Positions 14,848-26,100 of a stretch of DNA of 27,016 nucleotides are shown piece after piece. The position numbers were made by a program, and so were the translations under genes. This DNA is from JBCDGZ01 sp038750655 (lineage in GTDB: Bacteria; Bacteroidota; Bacteroidia; Chitinophagales; Saprospiraceae). Position 1 is the first letter of the stretch; the number at the start of each line of letters is the position of its first letter. The stretch lies in assembly GCA_038750655.1 (NCBI GenBank), contig JBCDGZ010000112.1, positions 1 to 27,016 of the forward strand. Direction: 5' to 3'. Below the pieces are notes generated by a model. It ran no database searches and was not told the origin of the DNA. It saw only the letters and a list, made by a program, of their open reading frames with translations.

Positions 14848-17800
14848 TTAGATGCTAGCAATATCTTTCCAGGTTGCTTGATCGTAAATCGTGATAGCCT
14901 TTTCTTCCTGGCTGATCATCCCCGCAAAGTTTTTGGCCACAATCCTGAAGCGATGATAAATCTGCTTGCCGTTGGCATCGGCAATCAAGAGGATATTACT
15001 GGCCAGATCGGTATCCAACAACTGCACCTGCACCACCAAATCATTGGACTGAAATTCCTTGATGGTCTCCCAGTTGCCATTCGAATTCGTCTTTTGAATC
15101 TGATAGGTCCCATTGTGTACGGTCTTATTCCAGGATAAGGTTACCATATCGAGTTCATAGGAGGCATTGGGTTGTGTGGAGTAATATTCCAGATCAGGAG
15201 CCGGAGGACTGCTGTTTTCTACGATATTAGTGATCGTCATTTTAGAGGCTTCTGAAGGCGCATATCGGGTGACCTCAACACCATTTTCCTTGTACTTTAC
15301 TTCCCGTTGCACGACAACTTTGTAGAACAGCGGATCACCGTAGGGGACATAGCCCAGATCATTGAATTCATCCTTCAGCACCCAAGTGGGATCGTTCAGG
15401 AGGAGATCTGTTGCCATTTCGCTTACCATGTCCATCGTCCGAATCGACAGGGCATCGACTGCGGCGGTAGCCCGGTAGATGTTGATTTTTTTGATGTTCT
15501 CCTGGACGGGATAGCTATTGATTTTTACTTCAATGGCGGCAGGGACGCCTGCCGGGATATTCTCCAGTATGGGCGTCACCTTCACGATCTCGGGAGCCGA
15601 AGGCGGAGCGGTATTGACCATGCTGATGGGGCCTAGAACCGGGCTGTACGGTCCGGTTTTCATTTGCAGGTTAAACTCTCTAACTGCATAGAAATACTTG
15701 GCATTCGAGGCCCCATCCAATCCAAAGTCAGTAAACTGCACTTCGTGGTTAGGGCTACCCGTACCCGTAATCTTGGCCATTGGTGCCATATCGAAATCTG
15801 GATCAGTAGGGTTCAACAATTCGCCATTGCGATCACGGATGACTTGCTTTTTCGGAATAGGCTTGTAGAGCCCTCCTTTGATGTGCTTGTAGATGATGGG
15901 AATTTCGGTCAGCGGAACAAAGCAATTGAAAATGATGTCTCGCATAAAATCTACCAGCTCCAACGAACCATGACCTGGCCCAGCGGGGATAACAAGCTGA
16001 TGGAGCGAAGTGATGCTACTCACATACGGTACACTTTGACCGTAAAAGGCATTATGGCCATCGATGAAGGTATTGATGCTGGCAATGAAATTGGGATTGT
16101 TGGGTAAAGGCAGTCGCACGCCACTGGGGTCGGCTGGCAATTGCTCAAACAGTCCACCATCAGCAGTATAATTCCAGCTCAGTAAATTATTCCAGCGGTC
16201 GGTCATCCAGATGGATTTGCGATCCAGGAAGATGTCCCGCATGATGCTTTCCACATTATAATCCGTAGGGCCGGTCAAGTCATCGACTTTATAAATGGCT
16301 GACAGCATTTGAATGTCGCTCGCTCGGTTGAACTGCACAGCGTGGGGCTTGTGCTCGAATATCGTGGTGAAGGTGTAAGAAGCTTTGCCGTAAAAATCTG
16401 GACGGGTGGCAAACAAACTACCGGCGGGCAGTCGCGGCGGCTGGGGCTCTACAATCTCTTGTGCGTACATCAGAACGGGCTGAGAGATTTTGGAGAAATA
16501 GCCCAGGTTATTATCGTGGGTTCGCAAACCAAAGATCGAATAGCGCACGCCTTCGTCGGTAGCCGGAAGGATGGTAGGCTCGTCCAAGTTGTGTGTCGGA
16601 TCATGGAAAAGGTACAATTTATAGCCTGGATAGTAGTTGACCTTGTGGTTGCCGACTTGAATCCGATCGTAGGAGGGAGCCGGGTCAAAACTTAGATCAG
16701 CGGCATAAACGATGAGGGCATTGGCCGTACCGATGTTTTCGGTACGAATTACTTTCAGCTCCCGCCGAGGCCCGTTGGGGTCGCCCTGGCTATGAATACG
16801 CACCACCCCATTGAACCATTCCACCCTCGGGCCAGGCCCGCTCTGAGAATGCTGTACCAGGTTAAAGCCGGGGAAGGTAATCTTATACAACCCCTCGTTG
16901 GGATTAGGATATTCTGCGATCAAAGCATCTTCGTAGACGCCCCGGAATTTCTGCACATGCGTCTCCACCGTACCATCGGTAGTCGTGATGGTGATTTCCT
17001 CCCGATGGACGGTCGTTTGGTCAATATCGACTTTGAAGGGGAGCGGGTTGGGGAGGGGAGCGGGTAAGGAGGTAGAAACGGCTGGATCGGGTAAGCTCCA
17101 ATTGTCGGTCGTCAGCATGTTTTCAACCACCAGAAATAGCTTATCGGAAGCTGGCATCGTCAGCTCACTGGGGGCGATGGTGGAGCCGAGTTCGACGGGA
17201 AAGCCATCAGCGTCGTTTTTGAATACGGTAAATTCGGGGTAAGTACCGCTATTGTCCACTTGGTGGATGATGTAGTTGGCTCCCTCAATCGTCAATGGAC
17301 TACCAATAAAATTATCGCCGTTGCCGATCAGGGAAGGGGTGATGACCTCATCCGGTACGCCGCCGGTCGATCCACTACTGTACAATTCGTATTCCTCCGT
17401 CTGGATGGTAGCCAGAATGGGGTTGGAATGACTGCTGACAATCGCTTTACCGGAGACCGCTATGGGCACCCGGTTTCTGAAATATACTTCAAAATCATCC
17501 CCGAACAGCTCATCGTTATCCGGCAATTCGGCGTAGCCGCTAACCACCTCTCCATCGATGGTCCGATGGTAGCTGATCATATCTTGGCTGTGGTTGTACT
17601 CAAAAGTGAGGCGGATAAAGGTTTTGTCGGCTGCCGTAAGGCCAGCCAGCTCCGTCTGCTCGTTGGCAGAAGTGAGTAGGAGCGGACTCTCTGGACGGAT
17701 GAGCACGGCGTTGAGATTGGTTGGAGGTTGCAGGGAGTTGGCCGGAGTGATCACCGTTTGTATCGATTTGATCACACTGCTCCTGGTGGCCCGGCTGAAC

Positions 17801-20148
17801 CAGTTGATGCCGTAGGAGCTGTAATCGTGCCAGCCATTGTCTTTTTCCCGATGGACAAAGAGAGGGAAAGAAGGCTCCGGGATGATAATGGGGAGGGTCT
17901 CATTTTTTTGATCGTTCGGAACAGTGCTGTCAATATTGAGGTACTTGCCATCGAAGGGCAGCTCGGGCTTTCGCCAATCTGGATCGCTGGTCCGACGGTA
18001 TTCCAAGCCGGAGTAAACCGAAATGGTTTGTTCGGCGGAGATGAATTCGTAATTGGTGTAATAGAAAAATTGGTTCTCCAACTCCTCCGGTAAATCTTCG
18101 TTGAATAGCGAGAGGAAGCGCGTCTTTCCATCAAAGGCATAGCCGTTGGGGTCGGTGATGATGGTCGGCGCTTCGGTATCGACGCCTTGTATGATGCCGG
18201 GAACAATTTCCTTGAGGTCAACGGGCAGGGGGAGGCGCTGGTCACTCAGGCCCGTAGGCAGCGAGCAGTAGAGGTGCTGTACCTCCTGCGCACCAAGGCC
18301 ATCCTGCAAATCTCCCAGCGTGATGTATTCCGCCAGATACATATACTGGCCTTCGAAAACCGCCTGATCTAAATCCAGCGTTCCCAAGCCCAGCATTCGG
18401 GCGATGTGGAAGTCCAGTGAGGCCAATTGTAAGACATAAAGATTAGACAGCTCCGCTTCCTCATCCGAAGGATTATAGTCTGGATCGGGAGAAACGGAGA
18501 GATCATTGACCAAAAACGTTTCAATCGCCTGTGGATTAGTGGGATCATCACTCAGGGTGATATAAGTATCTACCGTATTCAGAATGCGGTTTTCTGGATC
18601 GACCGTAGCGCCGTTCCATTTTTCTTTGTAATTATTGACATTGACGTAGGCACTATCATTGAAGCGCTCCCACTTTCCGTTGACGACATTAGTACCCGGT
18701 TCGAGTCGCTGATGAGCAGTCGGCGTATCTTTAGTGAGGGCGTACTGACCGAGATAGGTCCAGGATTGCTTGCGATTGGCCTCGGCGATAAAGTCTCTGT
18801 AGAACTCAAAGTGCAGCGTCGTTAGCACTCCATCGGCGACCTGCAAGCGGACGCTGCGGATATTTTCGCTAAATAATTTCTGACCATTAATAGCCGAGGT
18901 GGTATATTTCTTGCGCAGCGAAGCGACCTTGGGTGCACTGATCAGATTGGCATCTACCGACAGTAGCTCAATCTTGGTAATACTGCTGGCCAAGGTAGGC
19001 TGAATGAAGGGAGTGATGGAAAAACTCAGCTCGGTTTTGTGCTCCACCTCAATCACCTCATTACCGTAGGCTTTGATAAAGTCTATTGGATTGCTTGCCG
19101 GATCAATCGCACTGAGTACCTGCGCATATTTGGTTGTATTGAGGAAATAAACATAGAAGGCTTCCCCACTCACCGTATACATCCAAGTCGCATCGCTGTT
19201 GTTGATCGTCGTGGCCTGTTGCTCAAAATTCAATACTTTGCTGCTTTGGATATAAGGGGAGCGATAAATTCGGACGTAGTCATCATTCTTATTGAAGTTG
19301 ATACCGGGCACCGCATAGTCGGCTTTGGGTAGGTGATTGGCTAAAGCGCCCTTGAGCATCCACCGCAGATGAATCCCTTTGGTACTCTCCAATCCTAAAG
19401 AGCCAGCAGCTTGTAGGTAGAGGTGAGAAGACTGAATGCTGGCATTTTCAGAGATGCCAAAATCAGGCTCACAGTCGCACTGCCCCGTTGTGAACAGATA
19501 GTTGAGAATGCCATTGGCCGCCCCCTGCGCCTCGGGAAAAGTATTGGGATCAGGACGACGGATAAAGTCCTCCATCACTGCAATCTGAAAACTCAATACC
19601 TCAACCAGATTATACTCTGGGCATTGCTGATGAAAATCACGGATCAACTGAAGAATATCCTGCGCACAGAAAAACTCGCCTTTCATGTCCGGAATGTTAT
19701 CCGGGAAGCAATCATTGACCAGAATTTGAATTTGCTCGTAGAGAGTACAGAGCTTCTCATCCCTTTGACAAGGCGGTGCCGCTTGGCGGACATCCAGCGG
19801 ATTTTCGACGAACAACTGCTTCACCCGCTCCGTTTCGGCGATCAAAGCTTCCTGAGAGTCGTAGTATTCAATTCGACGCGCTATGATCTCCCCCTTGGGA
19901 TTAACAATGTTAAAGTACCATTTGCGGTTTTTGGATTGCTTGATTTGGAAGGCTTTTGGATTGTTGCGAATATTCTCCGCAGTGTCCTCCAACTCGCGCA
20001 TCGCATCTTCAGATTGGTAATAGCGGGTGCTACTGCTAAGGATAATAGCATCGTTTTGATCAAAGACCCTAAAGCGAAATTCCTCAATACCTTCTTTATT
20101 CAGCTCCTGAAGAATTTCGTATCTTATATTGCTTTTGTTGACTGCCAT
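14848..20148 (-). CDS. Giant multidomain protein: YegP-like repeats, Cys-rich module, FN3-like C-terminus (1766 aa)
   Basis: Function not recognised. No signal peptide or transmembrane segment is visible (MAVNKSNIRYEILQELNKEG), and the C-terminus lacks an obvious type IX sorting signal. Visible parts, in order: two tandem YegP/DUF1508-like units at about residues 22-62 (FRFRVFDQNDAIILSSS, then YYQSEDAMREL) and 76-115 (KWYFNIVNPKGEIIARR, then YYDSQEALIAE); a cysteine-rich helical module of exactly 100 residues at 127-226; a GIHLRWMLKGALANHLP motif at 258-274; a long beta-rich middle; and two fibronectin-III-like domains at about 1515-1645 and 1646-1755 (VTLSWNKTVHNGTYQIQKT). The start follows an A-rich leader, usual for the phylum. 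It lies 32 bases after a second giant gene and shares the Cys-rich module with it, so the products probably work together. A structural, adhesive or injection-apparatus-associated role is conceivable but unproven. Confidence 0.8.
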   Translation of the reverse strand: MAVNKSNIRYEILQELNKEGIEEFRFRVFDQNDAIILSSSTRYYQSEDAMRELEDTAENIRNNPKAFQIKQSKNRKWYFNIVNPKGEIIARRIEYYDSQEALIAETERVKQLFVENPLDVRQAAPPCQRDEKLCTLYEQIQILVNDCFPDNIPDMKGEFFCAQDILQLIRDFHQQCPEYNLVEVLSFQIAVMEDFIRRPDPNTFPEAQGAANGILNYLFTTGQCDCEPDFGISENASIQSSHLYLQAAGSLGLESTKGIHLRWMLKGALANHLPKADYAVPGINFNKNDDYVRIYRSPYIQSSKVLNFEQQATTINNSDATWMYTVSGEAFYVYFLNTTKYAQVLSAIDPASNPIDFIKAYGNEVIEVEHKTELSFSITPFIQPTLASSITKIELLSVDANLISAPKVASLRKKYTTSAINGQKLFSENIRSVRLQVADGVLTTLHFEFYRDFIAEANRKQSWTYLGQYALTKDTPTAHQRLEPGTNVVNGKWERFNDSAYVNVNNYKEKWNGATVDPENRILNTVDTYITLSDDPTNPQAIETFLVNDLSVSPDPDYNPSDEEAELSNLYVLQLASLDFHIARMLGLGTLDLDQAVFEGQYMYLAEYITLGDLQDGLGAQEVQHLYCSLPTGLSDQRLPLPVDLKEIVPGIIQGVDTEAPTIITDPNGYAFDGKTRFLSLFNEDLPEELENQFFYYTNYEFISAEQTISVYSGLEYRRTSDPDWRKPELPFDGKYLNIDSTVPNDQKNETLPIIIPEPSFPLFVHREKDNGWHDYSSYGINWFSRATRSSVIKSIQTVITPANSLQPPTNLNAVLIRPESPLLLTSANEQTELAGLTAADKTFIRLTFEYNHSQDMISYHRTIDGEVVSGYAELPDNDELFGDDFEVYFRNRVPIAVSGKAIVSSHSNPILATIQTEEYELYSSGSTGGVPDEVITPSLIGNGDNFIGSPLTIEGANYIIHQVDNSGTYPEFTVFKNDADGFPVELGSTIAPSELTMPASDKLFLVVENMLTTDNWSLPDPAVSTSLPAPLPNPLPFKVDIDQTTVHREEITITTTDGTVETHVQKFRGVYEDALIAEYPNPNEGLYKITFPGFNLVQHSQSGPGPRVEWFNGVVRIHSQGDPNGPRRELKVIRTENIGTANALIVYAADLSFDPAPSYDRIQVGNHKVNYYPGYKLYLFHDPTHNLDEPTILPATDEGVRYSIFGLRTHDNNLGYFSKISQPVLMYAQEIVEPQPPRLPAGSLFATRPDFYGKASYTFTTIFEHKPHAVQFNRASDIQMLSAIYKVDDLTGPTDYNVESIMRDIFLDRKSIWMTDRWNNLLSWNYTADGGLFEQLPADPSGVRLPLPNNPNFIASINTFIDGHNAFYGQSVPYVSSITSLHQLVIPAGPGHGSLELVDFMRDIIFNCFVPLTEIPIIYKHIKGGLYKPIPKKQVIRDRNGELLNPTDPDFDMAPMAKITGTGSPNHEVQFTDFGLDGASNAKYFYAVREFNLQMKTGPYSPVLGPISMVNTAPPSAPEIVKVTPILENIPAGVPAAIEVKINSYPVQENIKKINIYRATAAVDALSIRTMDMVSEMATDLLLNDPTWVLKDEFNDLGYVPYGDPLFYKVVVQREVKYKENGVEVTRYAPSEASKMTITNIVENSSPPAPDLEYYSTQPNASYELDMVTLSWNKTVHNGTYQIQKTNSNGNWETIKEFQSNDLVVQVQLLDTDLASNILLIADANGKQIYHRFRIVAKNFAGMISQEEKAITIYDQATWKDIASI
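19471..19770 (-). other. Cys-rich helical module, copy C (in the 1766-aa protein)
   Basis: One hundred residues from first to last cysteine: CQRDEKLC, then a NDC at position 19-21, a second block beginning FFCAQDIL, FIRRPDPNT near position 70, and ending GQCDC. It aligns without gaps to copy B in the neighbouring giant protein, with 21 identical positions by hand count, including Cys 1, 8, 21, 98 and 100. Confidence 0.65.
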
Positions 20149-20180
20149 TTTTTTCTGATTAAGTGAATTTTAAGTTTTGG

Positions 20181-23100
20181 TTACAATAACTCTAGATTAT
20201 TGATCACAATCGTTCCGACTTCGTTTGTCGAATACTGTGGGGTACCAGGCACTACGTAGTTGGAACCATTCCAGAGCTTGTACAAAAATTTAAAGTCAAA
20301 CTGCCCCGGAGTAATACTCAAGCTTGGGCGCATGATGATGGCTTGGGAATAATCCTTGGAGAACAAGATTTTATAATTGCTGTCTGCGACTCCGGCATTA
20401 TTCAGCACCTGAATGGTATCCTCTATTTCCGCCAGTGGAATTCGAGGATTATTGAAGGGTTCAGGATTGCGAATGATGAGGGCAATGATCTTATCGCCAT
20501 CACTGCTGTCCTTCACCAGATTGAATTCTGTAGAGATTGCATCATCAAGGGGCGTGAAACCCAGGATACCTTCAAATATTCGATCGTAGGGATGCTGATA
20601 ATCAATCGCTAGGCTATCACTTAAGGGGTTAGATGCGCCAAGAATCGTAGCGTAAGCCGCTTGGACCTGGGCAAGTGTAAAGCCTTTTTTGATGTCAAAT
20701 ACTGCTGCTCGAGTGGCGGGGTTCACCGGATCATTATCGGTCAGCAGGTAGCTTTCGATCTGCTCCTTGAAGGTGGCGTAGCGAGATGTCTGGAACGTAA
20801 ATCGATGGACTTCTCTGGTCTCTGTGGTCGTATTGTAAGCACTGTCCCCATCCAGATCGTACAAGTTGTTGACCAGAGCGGTGTACAACTTCAGCGGCTT
20901 GAGGTGCTTGGGGATTACTTGTAGACTAGACGATCGAGGAATGATGGTATTCCCGCCCGTCGCGATACAATCGTTGGCCTCAAATAAACTGGCGTACTGA
21001 GCAAGTACATGAGGCATGATAGGATTGGGATCGTCTTCCCAGCTTTCTATCGTCTGCGGGATATTGGTATGAATGGTATCCGCTGGATCGTAATCCAGAT
21101 AAGGAGGATTGACAATGCTGTCGCCTTCTCTGGGGTCTTTGATAACGATTTTGATTCTACCACTTACCGGGTCCTGACCATTGTAAGCTTGCCAAGTGTG
21201 GAAGAAGTGGGTCGCATAAGCCTTGATGAAGAACAGGTCAATCTTGGTCGTCTCATCATCGTAAAACAGTGGCTTCGCACTCAGCAGATTACCATCAGCA
21301 TTCGGATAAGAACGCTGGTAATCAATGTAGCGTTTCAGATTGGTCAGGGCATACTTTTCGGGATGCGGTGTCAACGGTGGGGATTGTGGAATGATGTTGC
21401 CCGAAGGATCGCGCACAATGCCGTTGGCATCTTCCACCGTATTGCCATTGCTGTCGATGTAATCCCCGTAGGTCGCCTTTTCGTCCGTATGGAAATAACC
21501 AACCGGGCCAGCCGTCGTAAAGCCATAAGTATAAGCATAGGAGGTCGCTCCCGCCGTATCATTATCCACCACATCCTTCAATACAAACCGTACGAAGTAG
21601 TGCGTATCCGGCCGCCAAATAGGTTGAATGTATTGCGTGATACCGTCAATGGCCGCCTGTGCATCGGCTTCAATGGCCGCCTGCCCGGGGATGTTGATGT
21701 TAAACTGGTAGGCTTCTAGCGATAGCCAGCATACCTCGTGCAATAGGGTATAACACTTCCTATCGTCGTTCTGGCAATTGCAATTGCCATATTCCAGCAA
21801 GAGGTCTAGAATGCATTGTAGATTGTCCCAAGCCGTGCGGTAGGTTTCCGGTGTAGGTCTGGCCAGGAAGCTGTAAATGGCCTCCGTCTTGGGGGAAATT
21901 TGTTGGCGCAAAACTTCGACATTGACCTGCGTGAGGATGTCTAAGATTTCTCTAAAACAAGAGAGGTACTCTGTCAGCGAGTTAGGGCTGTATTGCAGAG
22001 GATGAGAAAGACAATCATTTCTGATGTCAAAAATGCGTTTCCAGATGGCACAAATCTCTTCATCTTTAATACAAGTGGGCTCGCAATTACCCTGCTGGTT
22101 GAGGAAGGCGAGCAGGGCATCTACGCCAGTAAGCACTGGATCAAGGGTACTGTAACCCGGGTTATTCATAAAGTTGGTGAGGATGCCCGGTAGGTTGGAG
22201 TTATTCTCGATGACCAGACAGTCGGGATTGTTCCTGTCAAAATTGTACAGCAGCCCCAGCAAGTTTTCTGCGCAAACCACCTGCGGACTCCAATCGGAGA
22301 CTCGATCGACGATGAAGCAGGGGGCGATGTTTTTGACCTCAAAGTAGAATGTGCATATGGCTTCAGCGGAGCACTTTGGGGGGGCAGGAGCGGCGGATTC
22401 CTTCACGGGCAATGGCTCCGTGCTTCCTCCTCCTGGCTGCACCAGCGTACAACCGATTTCTAGCAGCTGTTCCAGCTCCCGTTCTAGGGATTCTGTCGAC
22501 TGAATTTGACCAGAAGTCAAGCCCAGCTGGATGAGGATATTGTTGTGAATGATGGCGGCAATTTGCTCTTGTAGGGCTTCGATCTGTGCACTGTTCGGAA
22601 ACTTCGGTACGATTTCGATTCGGGTGATGGGACGCCAGTTGGGCTGGCTGTAGTTGACCGGTACCGCCAAGCCAGAGGCGTTGAGGTTGACCTCATAGGG
22701 TGCACTCTGATTGCTGGCCGAAGGATTGGGGTGCCCATACTGAATCTGCGAAGTCGTATCATCGATCAAGGAAGCAAAGTAGCGAATGGTAACACCCTGA
22801 CTGTAAGTCGTCAATTTCAGACTGATTTCTACCGAAGGTTGCGGCAGTCGAATTTGTAGAATATTCAAATTCTCAAAACGCAGCGATTGGGCAAAGCCGA
22901 AAGGGTTGGACTCATCGGTAATCAGTCCGTATTCCTCGTCCGCTTTATTGTAGAGATAGAAGGCCACTCCATTGGCGTAGAACAAGTGATTCTGATCGTA
23001 GCAGTAGTACTTGAATCCCAACGGTTTTTCCAGGAAGTTGGCACATTTCTTCACCTTTCTTTCTCCCTCACAAAATAGCGAGGCCGGCGTGATGCCGTAC

Positions 23101-26100
23101 TGCTCGGGAATATACCAACCCGGCTGCCCCTGCTCCGTGTAAGAAAAAGGCGTAGTGGCCAGTAGACGAATGGTGCTGTACTGTCCATCCGTCTTCTGGA
23201 ACTGCCCAATTTTCAAGTTATTCAGATTCGGATCGCTTGGATACAAGGCTTTGTAGGGATGGTAATCATTCCAGGAGGAAGTCTGCGGATTCCAGGATTT
23301 GAGGGTAATGCTTTCAATAGAAAACTGATGCGTTACCTGTCGGACTTCTTTGCCTCGAATGATCTTCTCCGGCGGAACATTTTCTGTATATCGGATCGGT
23401 GGATTATTGATGCCACCGATGATGCTGTCAATGGCAGCAGGAAGCAGTCCCTTCTCCGTTTTGATGTCGATATAAGTATCCAGCGGAATAATCTTATCCT
23501 TGATGGCATTCGGCAGATTGGTCGGTGCTGCCGAGCCTAGGTAAGCCAGTTCGAAGGTTTCATTCGATAGCATATTAACCCCCTGTACTACTTCTCCGAC
23601 GGTGCCCGCATTCGCCGGGTTAATCATCGGATCAATCGGCGAACGGTCCACGGTGCTGTTGAACTCCCAGGAAATTTTGAGGTTGCCGCAGAATCTAAAT
23701 TTGAAAATCCAGGCAATCCTAATTCTCACACACAACCTAAATTCTCCATAGATCAAGAACGGCTTAGGGGCCTCCACCCCGAACAGCACATCAAAAGAGG
23801 CATAAAGGCTCACAATCTTGATGTCGATGTCTGCGCCGACGCCCGCGGCCAAGTAGGCGCCAAACTGCGGCTTCTCAAAGCTGATCTTACCACCAATCTC
23901 CACATAGGCCCAGGCCGCCACCTTGATGGGCCCATACTTGCGGCGGAAGTTGAACTCTCCACGCGCTCCCGCCTCAATGCCCTTCGATGATAGCATAACA
24001 TAGCTGGTGATGGTCAGCAGCGTCAGCACGCGGGCGGTAATCGGATTGGTCTTGGTCCCAATATTCACGTACCATCTAGACGAGTCATTGAAGAAGAAGC
24101 CCGCCTGTACATCTGCGTACAACCTGAGAATGTCCCCAGAGCTAGAAGGCATCTTGAAGTCCGCGCCAAAGCCCAGCTCCAGCGAGTTGTCGCCCAGAGC
24201 GATGAAGGCAAAGAAAGGCGGATCACCGGGATCATCCAAGCCTAGCCTGGCCGAGAGGATGGAGGCTCGTCCGTCGATCATAAACAGCGACGGAATCGAG
24301 AGCAGCACCATCGCTTTGATGTTGAGGATGGTTCCATTGTCTGCCGAGGTTCCCAGCGAAGCGCCCGCGCCGATAGAGAAGGGCGTCCCCGACGCGGTCG
24401 TTCTGTCCGGCCCATTGAACTTAGTTACACTGATGCCTCTTGGCGCTTTCTTATAGTAATCGTACCAAGTATCTACTCCCGACACCAGCCCCACTGCTTC
24501 TTTCTCCGCCACATAGCGGTAGCCAATCAAGCCCCTAAATCCGTAGATACCCACGGGGCCTAGTGGAATAGGAGCCGGTAGTTCGATGGAGGCATCGATG
24601 ATAAAGGCGGGGTACCGGGGTTGCAGCTTCATATCGGCACTGCCCGCAATCTTGGCCTTGGGCAGCTGTATGCTGATTCCACCGGCGTACTCTGGCGAAG
24701 TACCTGGCTCGGGGATGGACAGCCAGCCATTGATGATCGCCGCTGGGCTGCTGGCGGGGATGGTCAGGTCGAGGTACAAGGTCTGGATGTGCAGGTAGGC
24801 CGGTGGCTTGTTGGGGAGGTTGTCGGTACAGTAGTAGTACTTCACCCCATCCCCTCTGATCTCTACTCCTAGTGGATCAACACTGACCCCACCGTCGAAG
24901 CCAAAGTAGTTGTACTTACGCATCACGCCATCGACTTCCCTTTGGTGCGATCCGTAGTGGATCGCCGACACGGTGATTTCAACCGGGCCGAGCGGCAGTA
25001 CGATCGGTTCGACGAGGGCGATAGAGCCTCCTTCGAATTCGATGGTTCCATCGCTGTAGATGCGCAGGCGGTCGACGTCGATGGCTTTTAGCTTGAGGGT
25101 ATCTTTGAGGAAGCCCTGGAATTCCAGTCTACCGGAAGTGCCGACATAGAAGTCATCGTCCTCGCGGCCCAGCTCCAAGCTTTTGATGCTGTAGATGAAC
25201 ACATCGGGGAATTCGATGGGGTAGGGCGGTTCGGCGGAGGCCGTCAGGTTGAAGTCGCCATCGTCGTGGATATGGCCGGTGATGCCAATGGTTACGGGGT
25301 CGCCGGCGATGCTTTGTCCTTGTTCGTTGACGGTGCCGGCGGGGTAGACGAATTTGGCGATTTCCATTGCTCCTTCGATCTTGGAGGAGAGGATTTTATT
25401 TTGCTTGAATTTGATGTCGAAGTGCTTAAAGCCGACGCGGAAGCCATCATTATCGCCGATATTGGCCCAAAGGATGTCGTTGCCGCCAACGGCTTCTAGC
25501 CCCAGGGTGCCGGACACGCCGCCGGTGCCGATCAGGAGGTCATTGCCGAAGACCTCGGCGGTGGAGCCGGGTGTTTGGTTTTTGAACCACTTGGGAGGGA
25601 GAGTGACGGTGGCCCGTTCGCAGTAGACGCCTTGGAAGTCGGCGGGGCGGCCGTCGGCCTCGGCCTCGGGGATGTTGTAGGACTTGCTCATGTCCACCTT
25701 GAGGTTGATGAACTCTAGCATGATGCCGGTCTTGCCGATGTAGGCCCGCTCGAAGGTAAAGGAGGACTGGTTGTCGAACTCCAAGCCATTCTTGGTAGAG
25801 ACCTTCAGGTCGCCTACGGTAAATTCGAGCGTAGCGAGGTTGTTGGTATCCGGGTCTTCGATGTAGGAGCCGGGATTACCGGTATCAGGAATGGCGGGGA
25901 CCAGCCATTTTCTGGGGAATTCCAGGCCCATGTTGATGCCTTCTAGTTCAATGCCAAACTGAGGGATCAGCAGCCTTTTAAGGTCATCGATGTCAATATC
26001 TTCCAGCCAAGTTCTAAAGAGGCTCAGCAGGCGATCAAATTTCTCATCGATGTTCGAAAATCCACCGATGAGTGCACGCAGTACATCACCGATGACGTCG

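Noticed and set aside
19423..20166. Plus-strand open frame of 247 codons
   Set aside because: It lies wholly antisense to the start of the 1766-aa gene, has no recognisable domain or promoter, and the minus-strand frame shows clear domain structure.
21009..21719. Plus-strand open frame of 236 codons
   Set aside because: Antisense to the 2210-aa gene; low-complexity Ile/Arg/Val-rich translation typical of a shadow frame.
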